Shown one piece after another: positions 1-7,396 of a DNA stretch of 57,168 bases. The stretch is from contig JAEUTF010000033.1 in assembly GCA_016788185.1 (NCBI GenBank), forward strand, positions 1 to 57,168, given 5' to 3'. The stretch is from Bacteroidia bacterium. Its GTDB lineage: Bacteria > Bacteroidota > Bacteroidia > AKYH767-A > OLB10. The position numbers and the translations under genes are program-made. Every line of letters begins with the position of its first letter. Position 1 is the stretch's first letter. The notes below the pieces were generated by a model, which was not told the DNA's origin, did not search any database, and was given only the letters and a program-made list of their open reading frames with translations.

Positions 1-251
1 TGTTTGTCCCTTGATATGCGAAAGGAAGCCTCTACTTTAGCAGCAGTAAAGGGTTTTTGTTGTTCAAACAGTAATTGTTTTGGCTTTTCTGTGTCGACCA
101 GGTCCCGCTCCGGCGGGACTTTGTCGTTTTTAGTCGGATCCAACAAGAAATGTATAGGTCTGATTTCGAATAAATTAGATTTCACACCTTGATTTAAATT
201 TATCTGAATTATTTTCCTTGGCTCCGCTGAATTCGGTAAAAATACAGGCAC
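1..251 (-). CDS. Possible partial reading frame running off the left edge
   Basis: On the minus strand a frame is open from a TAG at 257-255 to the edge of the window, about 84 codons. It has no ATG; a GTG at 251-249 and a second GTG near 189 are the only likely starts visible. The translation is hydrophilic and protein-like (it includes FEIRPIHFLLDP and EQQKPFTAAKVEASF), but I recognise no family. It contains a GC-rich hairpin (GTCCCGC, loop TCCG, GCGGGAC, 102-119). Part of its DNA recurs in diverged form at 341-402, so it may belong to a repeated element rather than an intact gene. The coding call is weak. Confidence 0.3.
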   Translation of the reverse strand, partial: MPVFLPNSAEPRKIIQINLNQGVKSNLFEIRPIHFLLDPTKNDKVPPERDLVDTEKPKQLLFEQQKPFTAAKVEASFRISRDK

Positions 252-402
252 TAGCTATTGTATTTCAGCGATTTGCAATAACACCAAAAGTTGAAATCCG
301 GATATTTTACCCGGCCTTCCCCTTCCCTGCCCTCCTCCACTTGTCCCTTGATCTGCCCTGCCCGCCCCTGTACTTTTGACTCCTGTAAGGGTTTTGTTGT
401 TC
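4..402. repeat. Diverged direct repeat, copies at 4-64 and 341-402
   Basis: TTGTCCCTTGAT occurs at 4-15 and again at 341-352. In both places it is followed about 45 bases later by AAGGGTTTT(T)GTTGTTC (48-64 and about 386-402). Two matched blocks at nearly equal spacing indicate one duplicated segment of about 62 bp with a diverged centre. Read on the minus strand both copies keep a similar peptide pattern (EQQ, a proline two residues on, later SRDK). The nature of the element is unknown. Confidence 0.55.
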
Positions 403-426
403 CGGCCGCGTGAAACCGGTCGAACG

Positions 427-460
427 GTGAAAGGGCCTCCGGAAGGGGCCCTTCACTTTT
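427..460 (+). promoter_or_regulatory. Hairpin followed by a T-run upstream of the TIGR02757 gene
   Basis: GTGAAAGGGCC (427-437) pairs with GGCCCTTCAC (447-456), with one bulged A, and is followed by TTTT at 457-460. It has the shape of an intrinsic terminator and lies 34 bases before the ATG at 494. No plus-strand gene is visible upstream, so it could end transcription entering from elsewhere or act as an attenuator in the leader. The structure is seen; its role is inferred. Confidence 0.4.
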
Positions 461-493
461 ATACACCTTCCTATCTTGCAGCTCCGTTCAACG

Positions 494-1264
494 ATGCTCC
501 ACCACGACCTGAAAAGCTTCCTGGATGAAAAAGCCGAGGCCTTTAACCGTCCTTTTTTCATTGAAAAAGACCCCATTTCCATACCCCATCGTTTCAGCCA
601 GAAGGAAGACCGCGAAATCAGCGGGTTTCTGACCGCCTTGCTGGCCTGGGGTCAAAGACCGGTTATCCTCCGGAACAGCCTCGAAATGATGCGCCGGATG
701 GATCAGGCCCCTTTTGATTTTATTCTTCACCATCGCAGCAGCGAACGCCGGCAATTTGCCGATTTTGTTCACCGCACCTTTAATGGAGAAGATGCCATCT
801 ACCTCCTGAAATCACTTCAGCAGGTTTATAGGGAAAAAGGGGGCCTTGAAAACATTTTCAGCCTCCATATGAAGGAACACAAAGACCTTGGACAGGCGAT
901 ATCAGCGGCCCGGAGCACCCTGCTTTCCTTTCAGGCGCCCGCAAGAACATCCAAACATATTGCCGATCCCCTACGGAATTCCTCTGCCAAACGTATCTGC
1001 ATGTTTTTGCGCTGGATGGTAAGAAAAGATAGAAACGGGGTTGATTTCGGTATCTGGAAAGGTATTCAGCCGAAAGATTTATACTGCCCGCTTGACCTGC
1101 ATTCCGGCAGAATGGCACGCAGCCTGGGCCTTTTACAGCGAAAACAGGATGACTGGAAGGCCGTAACTGAACTCACCCTAGCTCTCCGGAGACTCGACGC
1201 AATGGATCCGGTGAAATACGATTTTGCTCTCTACGGGCTGGGTGTTTTTGAGGGATTCCGCTAG
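494..1264 (+). CDS. TIGR02757 (DUF2400) family protein
   Basis: This 256-residue protein matches the TIGR02757/DUF2400 family, which is widespread in Bacteroidota and has no firmly established biochemical role. Recognisable features are the acidic N-terminal helix with FLDEKAEAFN, the segment FLTALLAWGQRPVILRNSL, a central region ending in KRICMFLRWMVRK, and a C-terminal helical part rich in Arg and Leu (LALRRLDAMDPVKYDFALYG). The frame stays open upstream to a TTG at 476, but the ATG at 494 starts the conserved part and gives the usual family length. It stands alone on the plus strand, converging with the minus-strand gene ending at 1341. Confidence 0.85.
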   Translation: MLHHDLKSFLDEKAEAFNRPFFIEKDPISIPHRFSQKEDREISGFLTALLAWGQRPVILRNSLEMMRRMDQAPFDFILHHRSSERRQFADFVHRTFNGEDAIYLLKSLQQVYREKGGLENIFSLHMKEHKDLGQAISAARSTLLSFQAPARTSKHIADPLRNSSAKRICMFLRWMVRKDRNGVDFGIWKGIQPKDLYCPLDLHSGRMARSLGLLQRKQDDWKAVTELTLALRRLDAMDPVKYDFALYGLGVFEGFR

Positions 1265-1340
1265 CCGTGGGTGGTGCGATCGGCACATGACCCGAAAAGG
1301 TACCACCTACCCGAAAAAACCTGGGCAATGGTCCGATGTG

Positions 1341-1745
1341 CTATTTTCCGAACTGGGTATTGATTTCCTCATCGGAAGGAAACACAATGACGTGATCACC
1401 GGCCTTCCGGACCCAATAGAGGTATTTCCCGGTTCCTTTACAGGCATAGGCAACGATGGAATCGTTCGGCTGCATGTTGAGCCGTGAAAATGTTTTCCAT
1501 CGCCGGTCCGTTTCCTGAGCAGCTACCTTCACATCAAGGGGTTCCTTGCATTCATTTCTGAAATAGGCCCTGTAACTTTTAGAATAATCCTGGCACTGAC
1601 TACAGGGCTTTGACCATTCGCTGCGGTACTTGACCAGGCATCGGTTGATATCTTCCTCGCTTTTCGCAATACTGATCACACACAGCATGATGGTAAAAGC
1701 CAGCAGCGTTCCCAGGGAATAAGTTAGCGCACGTTTCATTTGCAA
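1341..1745 (-). CDS. Small cysteine-containing exported protein, unknown function
   Basis: A 134-residue protein I do not recognise. Residues 4-28 form a hydrophobic stretch after two basic residues, fitting a signal peptide or membrane anchor. The mature part carries cysteines at 36, 48, 51, 66 and 102, including a PCSQC pair, suggesting disulfides in the periplasm or outside. A second in-frame ATG lies at 1739. The start overlaps the end of the upstream TPR gene (which ends at 1736), so the two are probably translated from one message. This is the last of three minus-strand genes for small exported proteins. Confidence 0.6.
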   Translation of the reverse strand: MQMKRALTYSLGTLLAFTIMLCVISIAKSEEDINRCLVKYRSEWSKPCSQCQDYSKSYRAYFRNECKEPLDVKVAAQETDRRWKTFSRLNMQPNDSIVAYACKGTGKYLYWVRKAGDHVIVFPSDEEINTQFGK

Positions 1746-2266
1746 TGGTTGTTTTTTAGTATGATTTTAGCTTCTGCATTTCCCAGTTGCCGGGACCTGT
1801 TCCAGTCCTCGCAGGCTCCTTCCATATCCCCCAATCCCTTTTTTGCAAAGCCTCTGTTGTTAAAAGCTTCCTGATTTTCCGGGTCCAGCTGGATGGCTTT
1901 GTTGAAGTCCTCTATGCCCTTTTCAAATTCCTTTAAGCGGTTATAGGCCCCGCCACGAGATATATAGGCGTTGGTATGTCCGGGAGCAAATTGAATCACA
2001 TGTTCATAGTCGAGCATCTCTCCCTCAAAATCTCCGGTCATGGCTTTCATGAATCCGCGTTTGATCCAGGCATCATAATTTGTGGTGTCGGCGGCAATCG
2101 AGAGATCAAAGGATTTCAGGGCTTCTTTTACTTTTCCCTGGCCGAAAAACTGAAGCCCTTTGTTAAAGGCCGCATCTGATTTTTTCCTGTCCTGCCCCTG
2201 CAGGCTGATCGGCAATACCAGCAAGCATGCCAGACTATTCAAAAGTAACAGCTTCCTTATATCCAT
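1736..2266 (-). CDS. Exported tetratricopeptide repeat protein
   Basis: A 176-residue protein with an N-terminal signal peptide (residues 1-25, LLLLNSLACLLVLPISLQGQ) followed by four tetratricopeptide repeats at about 31-64, 65-98, 99-132 and 133-166. The third and fourth show classic TPR spacing (NAYISRGGAYNRLKEFEKGIEDFNKAIQLDP, here split over residues 99-129). TPR arrays bind other proteins; a periplasmic scaffold is likely but the partner is unknown. Its start lies inside the end of the upstream gene by 32 bases, an unusually deep overlap, and its end overlaps the next gene, so the three form one operon. Confidence 0.75.
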   Translation of the reverse strand: MDIRKLLLLNSLACLLVLPISLQGQDRKKSDAAFNKGLQFFGQGKVKEALKSFDLSIAADTTNYDAWIKRGFMKAMTGDFEGEMLDYEHVIQFAPGHTNAYISRGGAYNRLKEFEKGIEDFNKAIQLDPENQEAFNNRGFAKKGLGDMEGACEDWNRSRQLGNAEAKIILKNNHCK

Positions 2267-2696
2267 GTTCGGAGGTGGTTCGTATTAAGTGATCGAATGC
2301 CTTTCGCAGCGCGTGAAAGGTCTTGCTGTCGCTTACCGGTATGCTCAGGCGGCCATAGGTTCTTTTAACTTTCTGAACGGTCAGCACGCGTAAAACGCAA
2401 TCCGGCTGATCCCTCATGCAGGGTATGCAAAGCAATCCTTCTTCTTCTTCGTAGGTAATGGCCAGGTCAAGATCGGGGGTTTGTACTTTATCTTCCCGGA
2501 TCACCTTACCCTGATCGTTATAGAAGGTGACAAATAATGTGCCGGCTTTCATCTCCATTCTGGCTTTCTCTCCCAGGATGGAATTGATGTATTCGACTGT
2601 TTCCTGCTTTCCCGGCGACTGACTGTAAGAAACCAGCGAAAATAGACTCATTCCCGCTAACAGGCATAGTAGCTTGCCGTTCAGGAGTTGATGCAT
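2235..2696 (-). CDS. Exported protein of unknown function
   Basis: A 153-residue protein from the ATG at 2696. This start is chosen because it places a signal peptide (LLCLLAGMSLFSLVSYSQ) at the N-terminus; the frame extends to an ATG at 2753 but the extra residues are polar and would bury the signal. The mature part is a mix of short beta-like segments with a cysteine pair in LLCIPCMRDQPDC. I do not recognise a family. It is the first gene of the three-gene minus-strand operon ending at 1341, and its start faces the divergent gene at 2805 across about 108 bases. Confidence 0.55.
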   Translation of the reverse strand: MHQLLNGKLLCLLAGMSLFSLVSYSQSPGKQETVEYINSILGEKARMEMKAGTLFVTFYNDQGKVIREDKVQTPDLDLAITYEEEEGLLCIPCMRDQPDCVLRVLTVQKVKRTYGRLSIPVSDSKTFHALRKAFDHLIRTTSEHGYKEAVTFE

Positions 2697-2804
2697 AAGT
2701 GGGTTCCGGATCATTGGATTCAAATTTCTGCTTTCTACTCCAAAATGCCACAAAATGTTGCTCTGAAAAGTAATGTTTTGGGGCGACCAACCAACGATTG
2801 CCTC

Positions 2805-4007
2805 ATGTTATACCTCATGCCACTCTTTAAAAGGCTGAAGTTTCGGCTTTTGCCAGTCTTACTCCTGCTCTCAGGCACTTTGTCTGCACAACAGAATTTC
2901 CTCGAAGTTCCGGTAAAACTGGAAATTGAAAAGGGAGATATGTCTGAAGTCGTGATCAAGGTTAAAAAGGACGGGAAAGACGCCTTTACCCAAAACGGTG
3001 CCAGTAAATTGCGCTTCAAACTGGATTTTAACCGAAAATATACCCTCATCTTCAGCAAACCCGGCTACATCAGTAAAACCATTGAAGTGAATACCAAAGC
3101 ACCTTCCGCCCGGATTGCGAGCGGCTTTGAACCCTATAAAATCGGGGTGAAGCTGTTTCAGCAAAACCAGGAAAACATGGTGATTTACAACCAGCCGGTT
3201 GCGCAAATCAAATACGATCAGAATCTCGACGAATTCAATTTTGATACGGACTATTCAAAGTCCATTCTCTCGGCTATCAATCGGGATGAGAGTGAACCCG
3301 AAGCTAAAGCCGATACAGCAGTTCAGCCTGTGAAGGATGTGGCAAGCACACAGGAAGTTCAGAAAAGCAACCCGGAACCAGGTAAAGCAGAAAGCAAACC
3401 TCCCGTCGCAGAAAAGATACAAACGACTTTAGCAACTACCCCTTCGGTAAAAGACCAGGCAGAAAAAGCCAGCACGCAGGCGGCCATTGAATCACCTCCT
3501 GCCGCTCCGCCGGTGCCGGCCGCAGATTTGCCCCCCGGAAATCCTCCCGGCACAGGCAACGAAATCCCTCCTGCTGCTCAGGCTGCCGGCGGCGATAATG
3601 CACCCCCTGTCGGGCAGGTAGCCGGAGGCGGTGAACAACCTGCATCGGGCAATGTTTCCGAGGGAGATGATCACAAACCGGTGGCTGCAAAAATGGATGG
3701 TGCGGACAGTCCGCTAAAATCCGGAAGATTCAGCAGCGGGGATGAAAGACAGGCGCCTCAGGTGAACTACAACACGGCTGCAGAACCTGCACCGGAGGGA
3801 CCAGTTTTTAAAGAGAGTGAACATGTGACCCGGGAAGATATTGTGGAAAGAAACAGGGTGATCACCAAAATAAAAATTACCAAAAACGGAGTGGTGACCG
3901 AATACCGGCGCGTGAACTACAGTTGGGGTGGACTTTACTTTTTCAAAAACAATACCCTGTCGATTCCTGAAAACCTCTTTGTTCAATGGACGGGTGTGAA
4001 TAACTAA
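2805..4007 (+). CDS. Exported protein with a long Pro/Ala-rich linker
   Basis: A protein of 400 residues from the ATG at 2805, or 396 from the ATG at 2817; both give a signal peptide ending near LSGTLSAQQ. Three parts are visible. An N-terminal beta-sandwich-like domain (about 31-170) contains KVKKDGKDAFTQNGASKLRF and LIFSKPGYISKTIEVN, a pattern seen in Bacteroidota exported proteins. A low-complexity linker (about 170-345) is rich in Pro, Ala, Glu and Gly. A basic and aromatic C-terminal segment (about 345-400) contains TKIKITKNGVVTEYRRVNYSWGG. The linker suggests a protein spanning the periplasm or attached to the envelope. No enzyme motif is seen. Confidence 0.6.
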   Translation: MLYLMPLFKRLKFRLLPVLLLLSGTLSAQQNFLEVPVKLEIEKGDMSEVVIKVKKDGKDAFTQNGASKLRFKLDFNRKYTLIFSKPGYISKTIEVNTKAPSARIASGFEPYKIGVKLFQQNQENMVIYNQPVAQIKYDQNLDEFNFDTDYSKSILSAINRDESEPEAKADTAVQPVKDVASTQEVQKSNPEPGKAESKPPVAEKIQTTLATTPSVKDQAEKASTQAAIESPPAAPPVPAADLPPGNPPGTGNEIPPAAQAAGGDNAPPVGQVAGGGEQPASGNVSEGDDHKPVAAKMDGADSPLKSGRFSSGDERQAPQVNYNTAAEPAPEGPVFKESEHVTREDIVERNRVITKIKITKNGVVTEYRRVNYSWGGLYFFKNNTLSIPENLFVQWTGVNN

Positions 4008-4504
4008 ACCAGAACCCTCTCGTTTCCGTAGCTTTCCCTTCCTGATCAAAAAGGAATCAGGCAACGTGCAGTTTTATGCATTCGCAATTGCCGATGCTCC
4101 TGGATCAGGTCCTGCGACCAACCAAATCAATTTCGCAAGCTCTTTTTATGGCTGAATTCTGTATTCCTTTTGCTACAGATTACCCATAAAAACATGACGC
4201 TGGTCAAAAATCAGGGGTTGGAAGGCCAGCCGGCAGCGTAGCTTTATTCTGCAAAAAAGCAGAAGCCATGTTGATGTACGAATTTTGTGCGGGCCATTTT
4301 GTACCGCATACAGAAGAACAAAAATCCTTGCTGTCGGAATTTAAAAATTTCCGGTCTAAAGCAGGGCAACCACACCGCTTCAGTATCCTGCGCCGGCTGG
4401 TCCGGACACGGCCATTCACCCGCAGCGTTTATCCTCCCGATTGGCGGGTAGACTGAGCCTGCCTTTTCAAAGTCCCTGGTGAATCTCATCCGGCTGTACA
4501 GCCC
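4008..4504. other. Stretch without a recognisable gene
   Basis: About 500 bases between the exported protein gene and the FKBP terminator. Short frames exist on both strands (for example 62 codons at 4268-4456 on the plus strand), but none shows a signal peptide, a known motif or a promoter match. I see no tRNA-like cloverleaf, no terminator for the gene ending at 4007 and no repeat. Confidence 0.5.
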
Positions 4505-4533
4505 AATAAAAAAGCCGGCTGATGGCCGGCTTC
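4505..4533 (-). terminator. Intrinsic terminator after the FKBP gene
   Basis: AAGCCGGC (4512-4519), loop TGATG and GCCGGCTT (4525-4532) form a perfect 8-bp stem. Read on the minus strand it is followed by a run of U residues (plus-strand A-run up to 4513). It lies about 20 bases past the FKBP stop codon. Confidence 0.85.
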
Positions 4534-4553
4534 TTTACTTGATCAGGAATAAA

Positions 4554-5240
4554 TTACTTGTCGATTGAGATCAGTTCCACTTCAAAAACCAGGACGCTGT
4601 TCGGACCGATTTTTCCTCCCGCGCCGCGCTCACCGTAGGCCAGGTTAGAAGGAAGGAAAAGTTTCCACTTGGAACCAACGCTCATCATCTGAAGGGCTTC
4701 TGTCCAACCCGGTATTACACCACTCACGGGGAAACTGGCGGGCTGACCGCGTTCAACGGAACTATCGAACACCGTACCGTCGATCAGGGTGCCGTGGTAA
4801 TGGGTGGTTACTTTGTCGTTCAGTGTTGGTTTTGCGCCGGTACCTTCTTTCAAAACAATGTACTGCATGCCGCTGGCCGTGGTTTTCACGCCTTCTTTGG
4901 ATTTGTTGGCATCCAGAAATGCCTGACCTTTTTTCAGGTTGTCATCACCTTTTGCTTTTTCTTTTTCTGCCATGTATCCCTGGATGATGCGATCGGCATC
5001 TTCCTGTTTCATTGTTGCCTTACCTTCAAAAACTTCCTTCAACGCCTGTGACATGATCTCCACTTTTACGGAGTCGAAGCCACTGTTCTTAAGGTTATTT
5101 CCGATGGCTACGCCAAGTCCGTAGCTGACTGAATCGATCGTACTGCTCATTTTAATTTCGTTTTTTTTGTTTTGTGCATTGCACGAGGCAACCATAAAGG
5201 CCGCTGCCAAAACCGGTAATAAGCTTTTCTTGAAGTTCAT
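4554..5240 (-). CDS. FKBP-type peptidyl-prolyl isomerase, lipoprotein
   Basis: A 228-residue peptidyl-prolyl cis-trans isomerase of the FkpA/Mip type, which helps exported proteins fold. The start at 5240 gives a lipoprotein signal with the lipobox VASC and lipidated Cys20; longer frames upstream lack a signal. Residues about 30-105 match the helical dimerisation domain (YGLGVAIGNNLK, EDADRIIQGYMAEKEK). Residues about 125-228 are the FKBP domain with TTHYHGTLIDGTVFDSS, GVIPGWTEALQMM, LAYGERG and IGPNSVLVFEVELI. It is divergent from uvrB. A TACCTTCG sequence at 5268-5261 is a plausible -7 element, giving a leader of about 14 bases. Confidence 0.93.
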   Translation of the reverse strand: MNFKKSLLPVLAAAFMVASCNAQNKKNEIKMSSTIDSVSYGLGVAIGNNLKNSGFDSVKVEIMSQALKEVFEGKATMKQEDADRIIQGYMAEKEKAKGDDNLKKGQAFLDANKSKEGVKTTASGMQYIVLKEGTGAKPTLNDKVTTHYHGTLIDGTVFDSSVERGQPASFPVSGVIPGWTEALQMMSVGSKWKLFLPSNLAYGERGAGGKIGPNSVLVFEVELISIDK

Positions 5241-5260
5241 TGATTTAAATGTTGGAGGGG

Positions 5261-5268
5261 CGAAGGTA
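5261..5268 (-). promoter_or_regulatory. Candidate -7 element for the FKBP gene
   Basis: Minus-strand TACCTTCG differs from the Bacteroidota consensus TAnnTTTG at one base. Placing the start seven bases past its G gives a leader of about 14 bases. No -33 TTG at good spacing is seen. Confidence 0.35.
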
Positions 5269-5355
5269 CAAAAAGGAAGCACTTCCGAAATAAGTTTTCC
5301 ATGAAGTCCGTATGAAAGCAGTACCCCTCCCTGCTTTTTCAAACACCGGTCTGAA

Positions 5356-5363
5356 TATCTTTG
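5356..5363 (+). promoter_or_regulatory. TAnnTTTG -7 element directly before uvrB
   Basis: TATCTTTG is an exact TAnnTTTG match ending five bases before the uvrB ATG (5369). Counting seven bases from its last G puts the transcription start at about 5370, on the start codon, which would make the message leaderless. Confidence 0.5.
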
Positions 5364-5368
5364 GAACA

Positions 5369-7393
5369 ATGAATTTTAAACTCTGCTCCGATTTCGAGCC
5401 AACGGGGGATCAGCCGGATGCTATTGAACAGCTAACCAATGGTTTAAAGGAAGGCGAAATTGCTCAAACCTTGCTGGGAGTGACAGGATCCGGAAAGACC
5501 TTCACCATAGCCAATGTGATCAAGAACATTCAGCGTCCAACCCTGGTACTGAGCCATAACAAGACCCTGGCCGCTCAGCTGTATGGAGAATTCAAGCAGT
5601 TTTTTCCGGAAAACGCCGTCGAGTACTTTGTTTCCTACTACGATTATTACCAGCCGGAAGCCTATTTACCGACCACCAACACCTACATCGAAAAGGATCT
5701 GTCGATCAACGAGGAAATAGAGAAACTGCGCCTGAGCACCACCACCTCTCTGCTTTCAGGCCGCCGGGATATCATTGTCGTTTCTTCCGTTTCCTGCATT
5801 TACGGCATGGGCAACCCGGCGGACTTCGCCGAGAACATCATCCGCATTCAAGTTGGACTTAAGATAAGCAGGAACGCTTTCCTGCACCGCCTCGTAAGCA
5901 GTCTTTACTCCAGAGCCGGAGCGGAATTCAAACGCGGGACCTTCCGTGTACAGGGAGATACCGTGGATGTTTTTCCAGCCTATATGGATCTCGCGTACCG
6001 GATCAGTTTTTTTGGCGATGAAATGGAAGAGCTGTCCACTATCGAGCCTTCTACCGGAAAGAAATACGAGAAACATGAACACCTGGCCATCTTCCCGGCC
6101 AACATCTTTGTCACCAGTGCATCGCGGCAGCAAAACGCGATTTATGAAATACAGGAAGACATGGTGAAGCAGGTGGAGTATTTCAGGTCGACCGGACGCT
6201 CGCTGGAAGCCAAGCGCCTCGAAGACCGTGTGACCTTTGACCTGGAGATGATCCGTGAACTGGGCTATTGCTCGGGCATCGAGAATTACTCGCGCTACTT
6301 CGACGGCAGAACCACCGGACAACGTCCGTTCTGCCTCCTGGATTATTTTCCGGACGATTTTCTGATGGTCATCGACGAAAGCCATGTCACTGTTCCGCAG
6401 ATCCGTGCCATGTACGGAGGAGACCGGTCCCGCAAAGTCAACCTGGTGGAGTACGGCTTCAGACTGCCGGCTGCCATTGATAACCGGCCGCTGAAGTTTG
6501 AAGAATTTGAAACCCTGGTTTCCCAGACGATCTACGTCAGCGCTACCCCGGCCGACTATGAACTACAGAAGAGTGAAGGAGTGATTGTGGAACAGGTGAT
6601 CCGACCGACCGGACTGCTGGATCCACCGATTGAGGTCCGGCCGGTTGGCAACCAGGTGGACGACCTGCTGGAAGAAATTGAAAAAGTGATTCAGCGTGAC
6701 GAGCGCGTTCTGGTGACCACCTTGACCAAACGCATGGCGGAGGAACTGGCCAAGTACATGACGAAGCTGGATATCCGTTGCCGTTATATTCACTCTGAGG
6801 TGGAAACACTCGAACGTGTGGAAATCCTGAAGGACCTCCGGCTTGGGAAGTTCGATGTGCTGATCGGTATCAACCTCCTGCGGGAAGGTCTGGATCTGCC
6901 GGAGGTGAGCCTGGTGGCGGTCCTGGATGCCGACAAGGAAGGCTTCCTTCGCTCCCACCGATCGCTCACCCAGACCGCCGGACGGGCGGCGAGAAACCTG
7001 AATGGCAGGGTGATCATGTACGCGGATACCATTACGGAAAGCATGCAGAAGACCATCGATGAAACCAACAGAAGAAGGAATAAACAAATCGCCTACAACG
7101 AAGCGCACGGGCTGACACCACAGGCCCTGCAGAAATCGAAATCCGGCCTGTTCGGCCACCTGGAAGGAAAAAGCGGGGGAATCAGCAAGGCTTACATCGA
7201 AAAAAACGAAACGGGCATTGCGGCGGATCCTGTTGTTCAGTTCATGAACAAAGAACAGCTGGACAAAGCGATTCAAACGGCCCGGAAGAACATGGAAAAG
7301 GCCGCCCGTGAACTTGACTTCATGGATGCGGCCAAGCACCGTGATGAATTGTTCAGCCTTGAAAAATTGCAAAAGGAAAAATACGGAGCCTGA
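5369..7393 (+). CDS. uvrB: UvrABC excinuclease subunit B
   Basis: A 674-residue UvrB, the damage-verifying helicase-like subunit of nucleotide excision repair, which receives DNA from UvrA and recruits UvrC. Visible features are Walker A GVTGSGKT (37-44), the beta-hairpin YYDYYQPEAY (about 90-99) that inserts between the strands, the DESH helicase box (336-339), motif VSATPADYE, motif TLTKRMAEELAKYM and the motif VI-like QTAGRAARN. The C-terminal UVR helical hairpin (about 630-670) binds UvrC. The length is normal. The ATG at 5369 starts the conserved MNFKLCSDFEPTGDQPDAI; the frame stays open upstream to 5312 without conserved sequence. A membrane-protein gene follows after three bases, and uvrA lies on the other strand about 3 kb away. 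Confidence 0.98.
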   Translation: MNFKLCSDFEPTGDQPDAIEQLTNGLKEGEIAQTLLGVTGSGKTFTIANVIKNIQRPTLVLSHNKTLAAQLYGEFKQFFPENAVEYFVSYYDYYQPEAYLPTTNTYIEKDLSINEEIEKLRLSTTTSLLSGRRDIIVVSSVSCIYGMGNPADFAENIIRIQVGLKISRNAFLHRLVSSLYSRAGAEFKRGTFRVQGDTVDVFPAYMDLAYRISFFGDEMEELSTIEPSTGKKYEKHEHLAIFPANIFVTSASRQQNAIYEIQEDMVKQVEYFRSTGRSLEAKRLEDRVTFDLEMIRELGYCSGIENYSRYFDGRTTGQRPFCLLDYFPDDFLMVIDESHVTVPQIRAMYGGDRSRKVNLVEYGFRLPAAIDNRPLKFEEFETLVSQTIYVSATPADYELQKSEGVIVEQVIRPTGLLDPPIEVRPVGNQVDDLLEEIEKVIQRDERVLVTTLTKRMAEELAKYMTKLDIRCRYIHSEVETLERVEILKDLRLGKFDVLIGINLLREGLDLPEVSLVAVLDADKEGFLRSHRSLTQTAGRAARNLNGRVIMYADTITESMQKTIDETNRRRNKQIAYNEAHGLTPQALQKSKSGLFGHLEGKSGGISKAYIEKNETGIAADPVVQFMNKEQLDKAIQTARKNMEKAARELDFMDAAKHRDELFSLEKLQKEKYGA

Positions 7394-7396
7394 TCC

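Noticed and set aside
4-192. 62-codon plus-strand frame at the left edge
   Set aside because: The opposite strand gives the more protein-like translation, and the plus-strand frame has no promoter match or known motif.
4268-4456. 62-codon frame in the gene-free stretch
   Set aside because: No signal peptide, motif or promoter, and short frames of equal quality exist on both strands.
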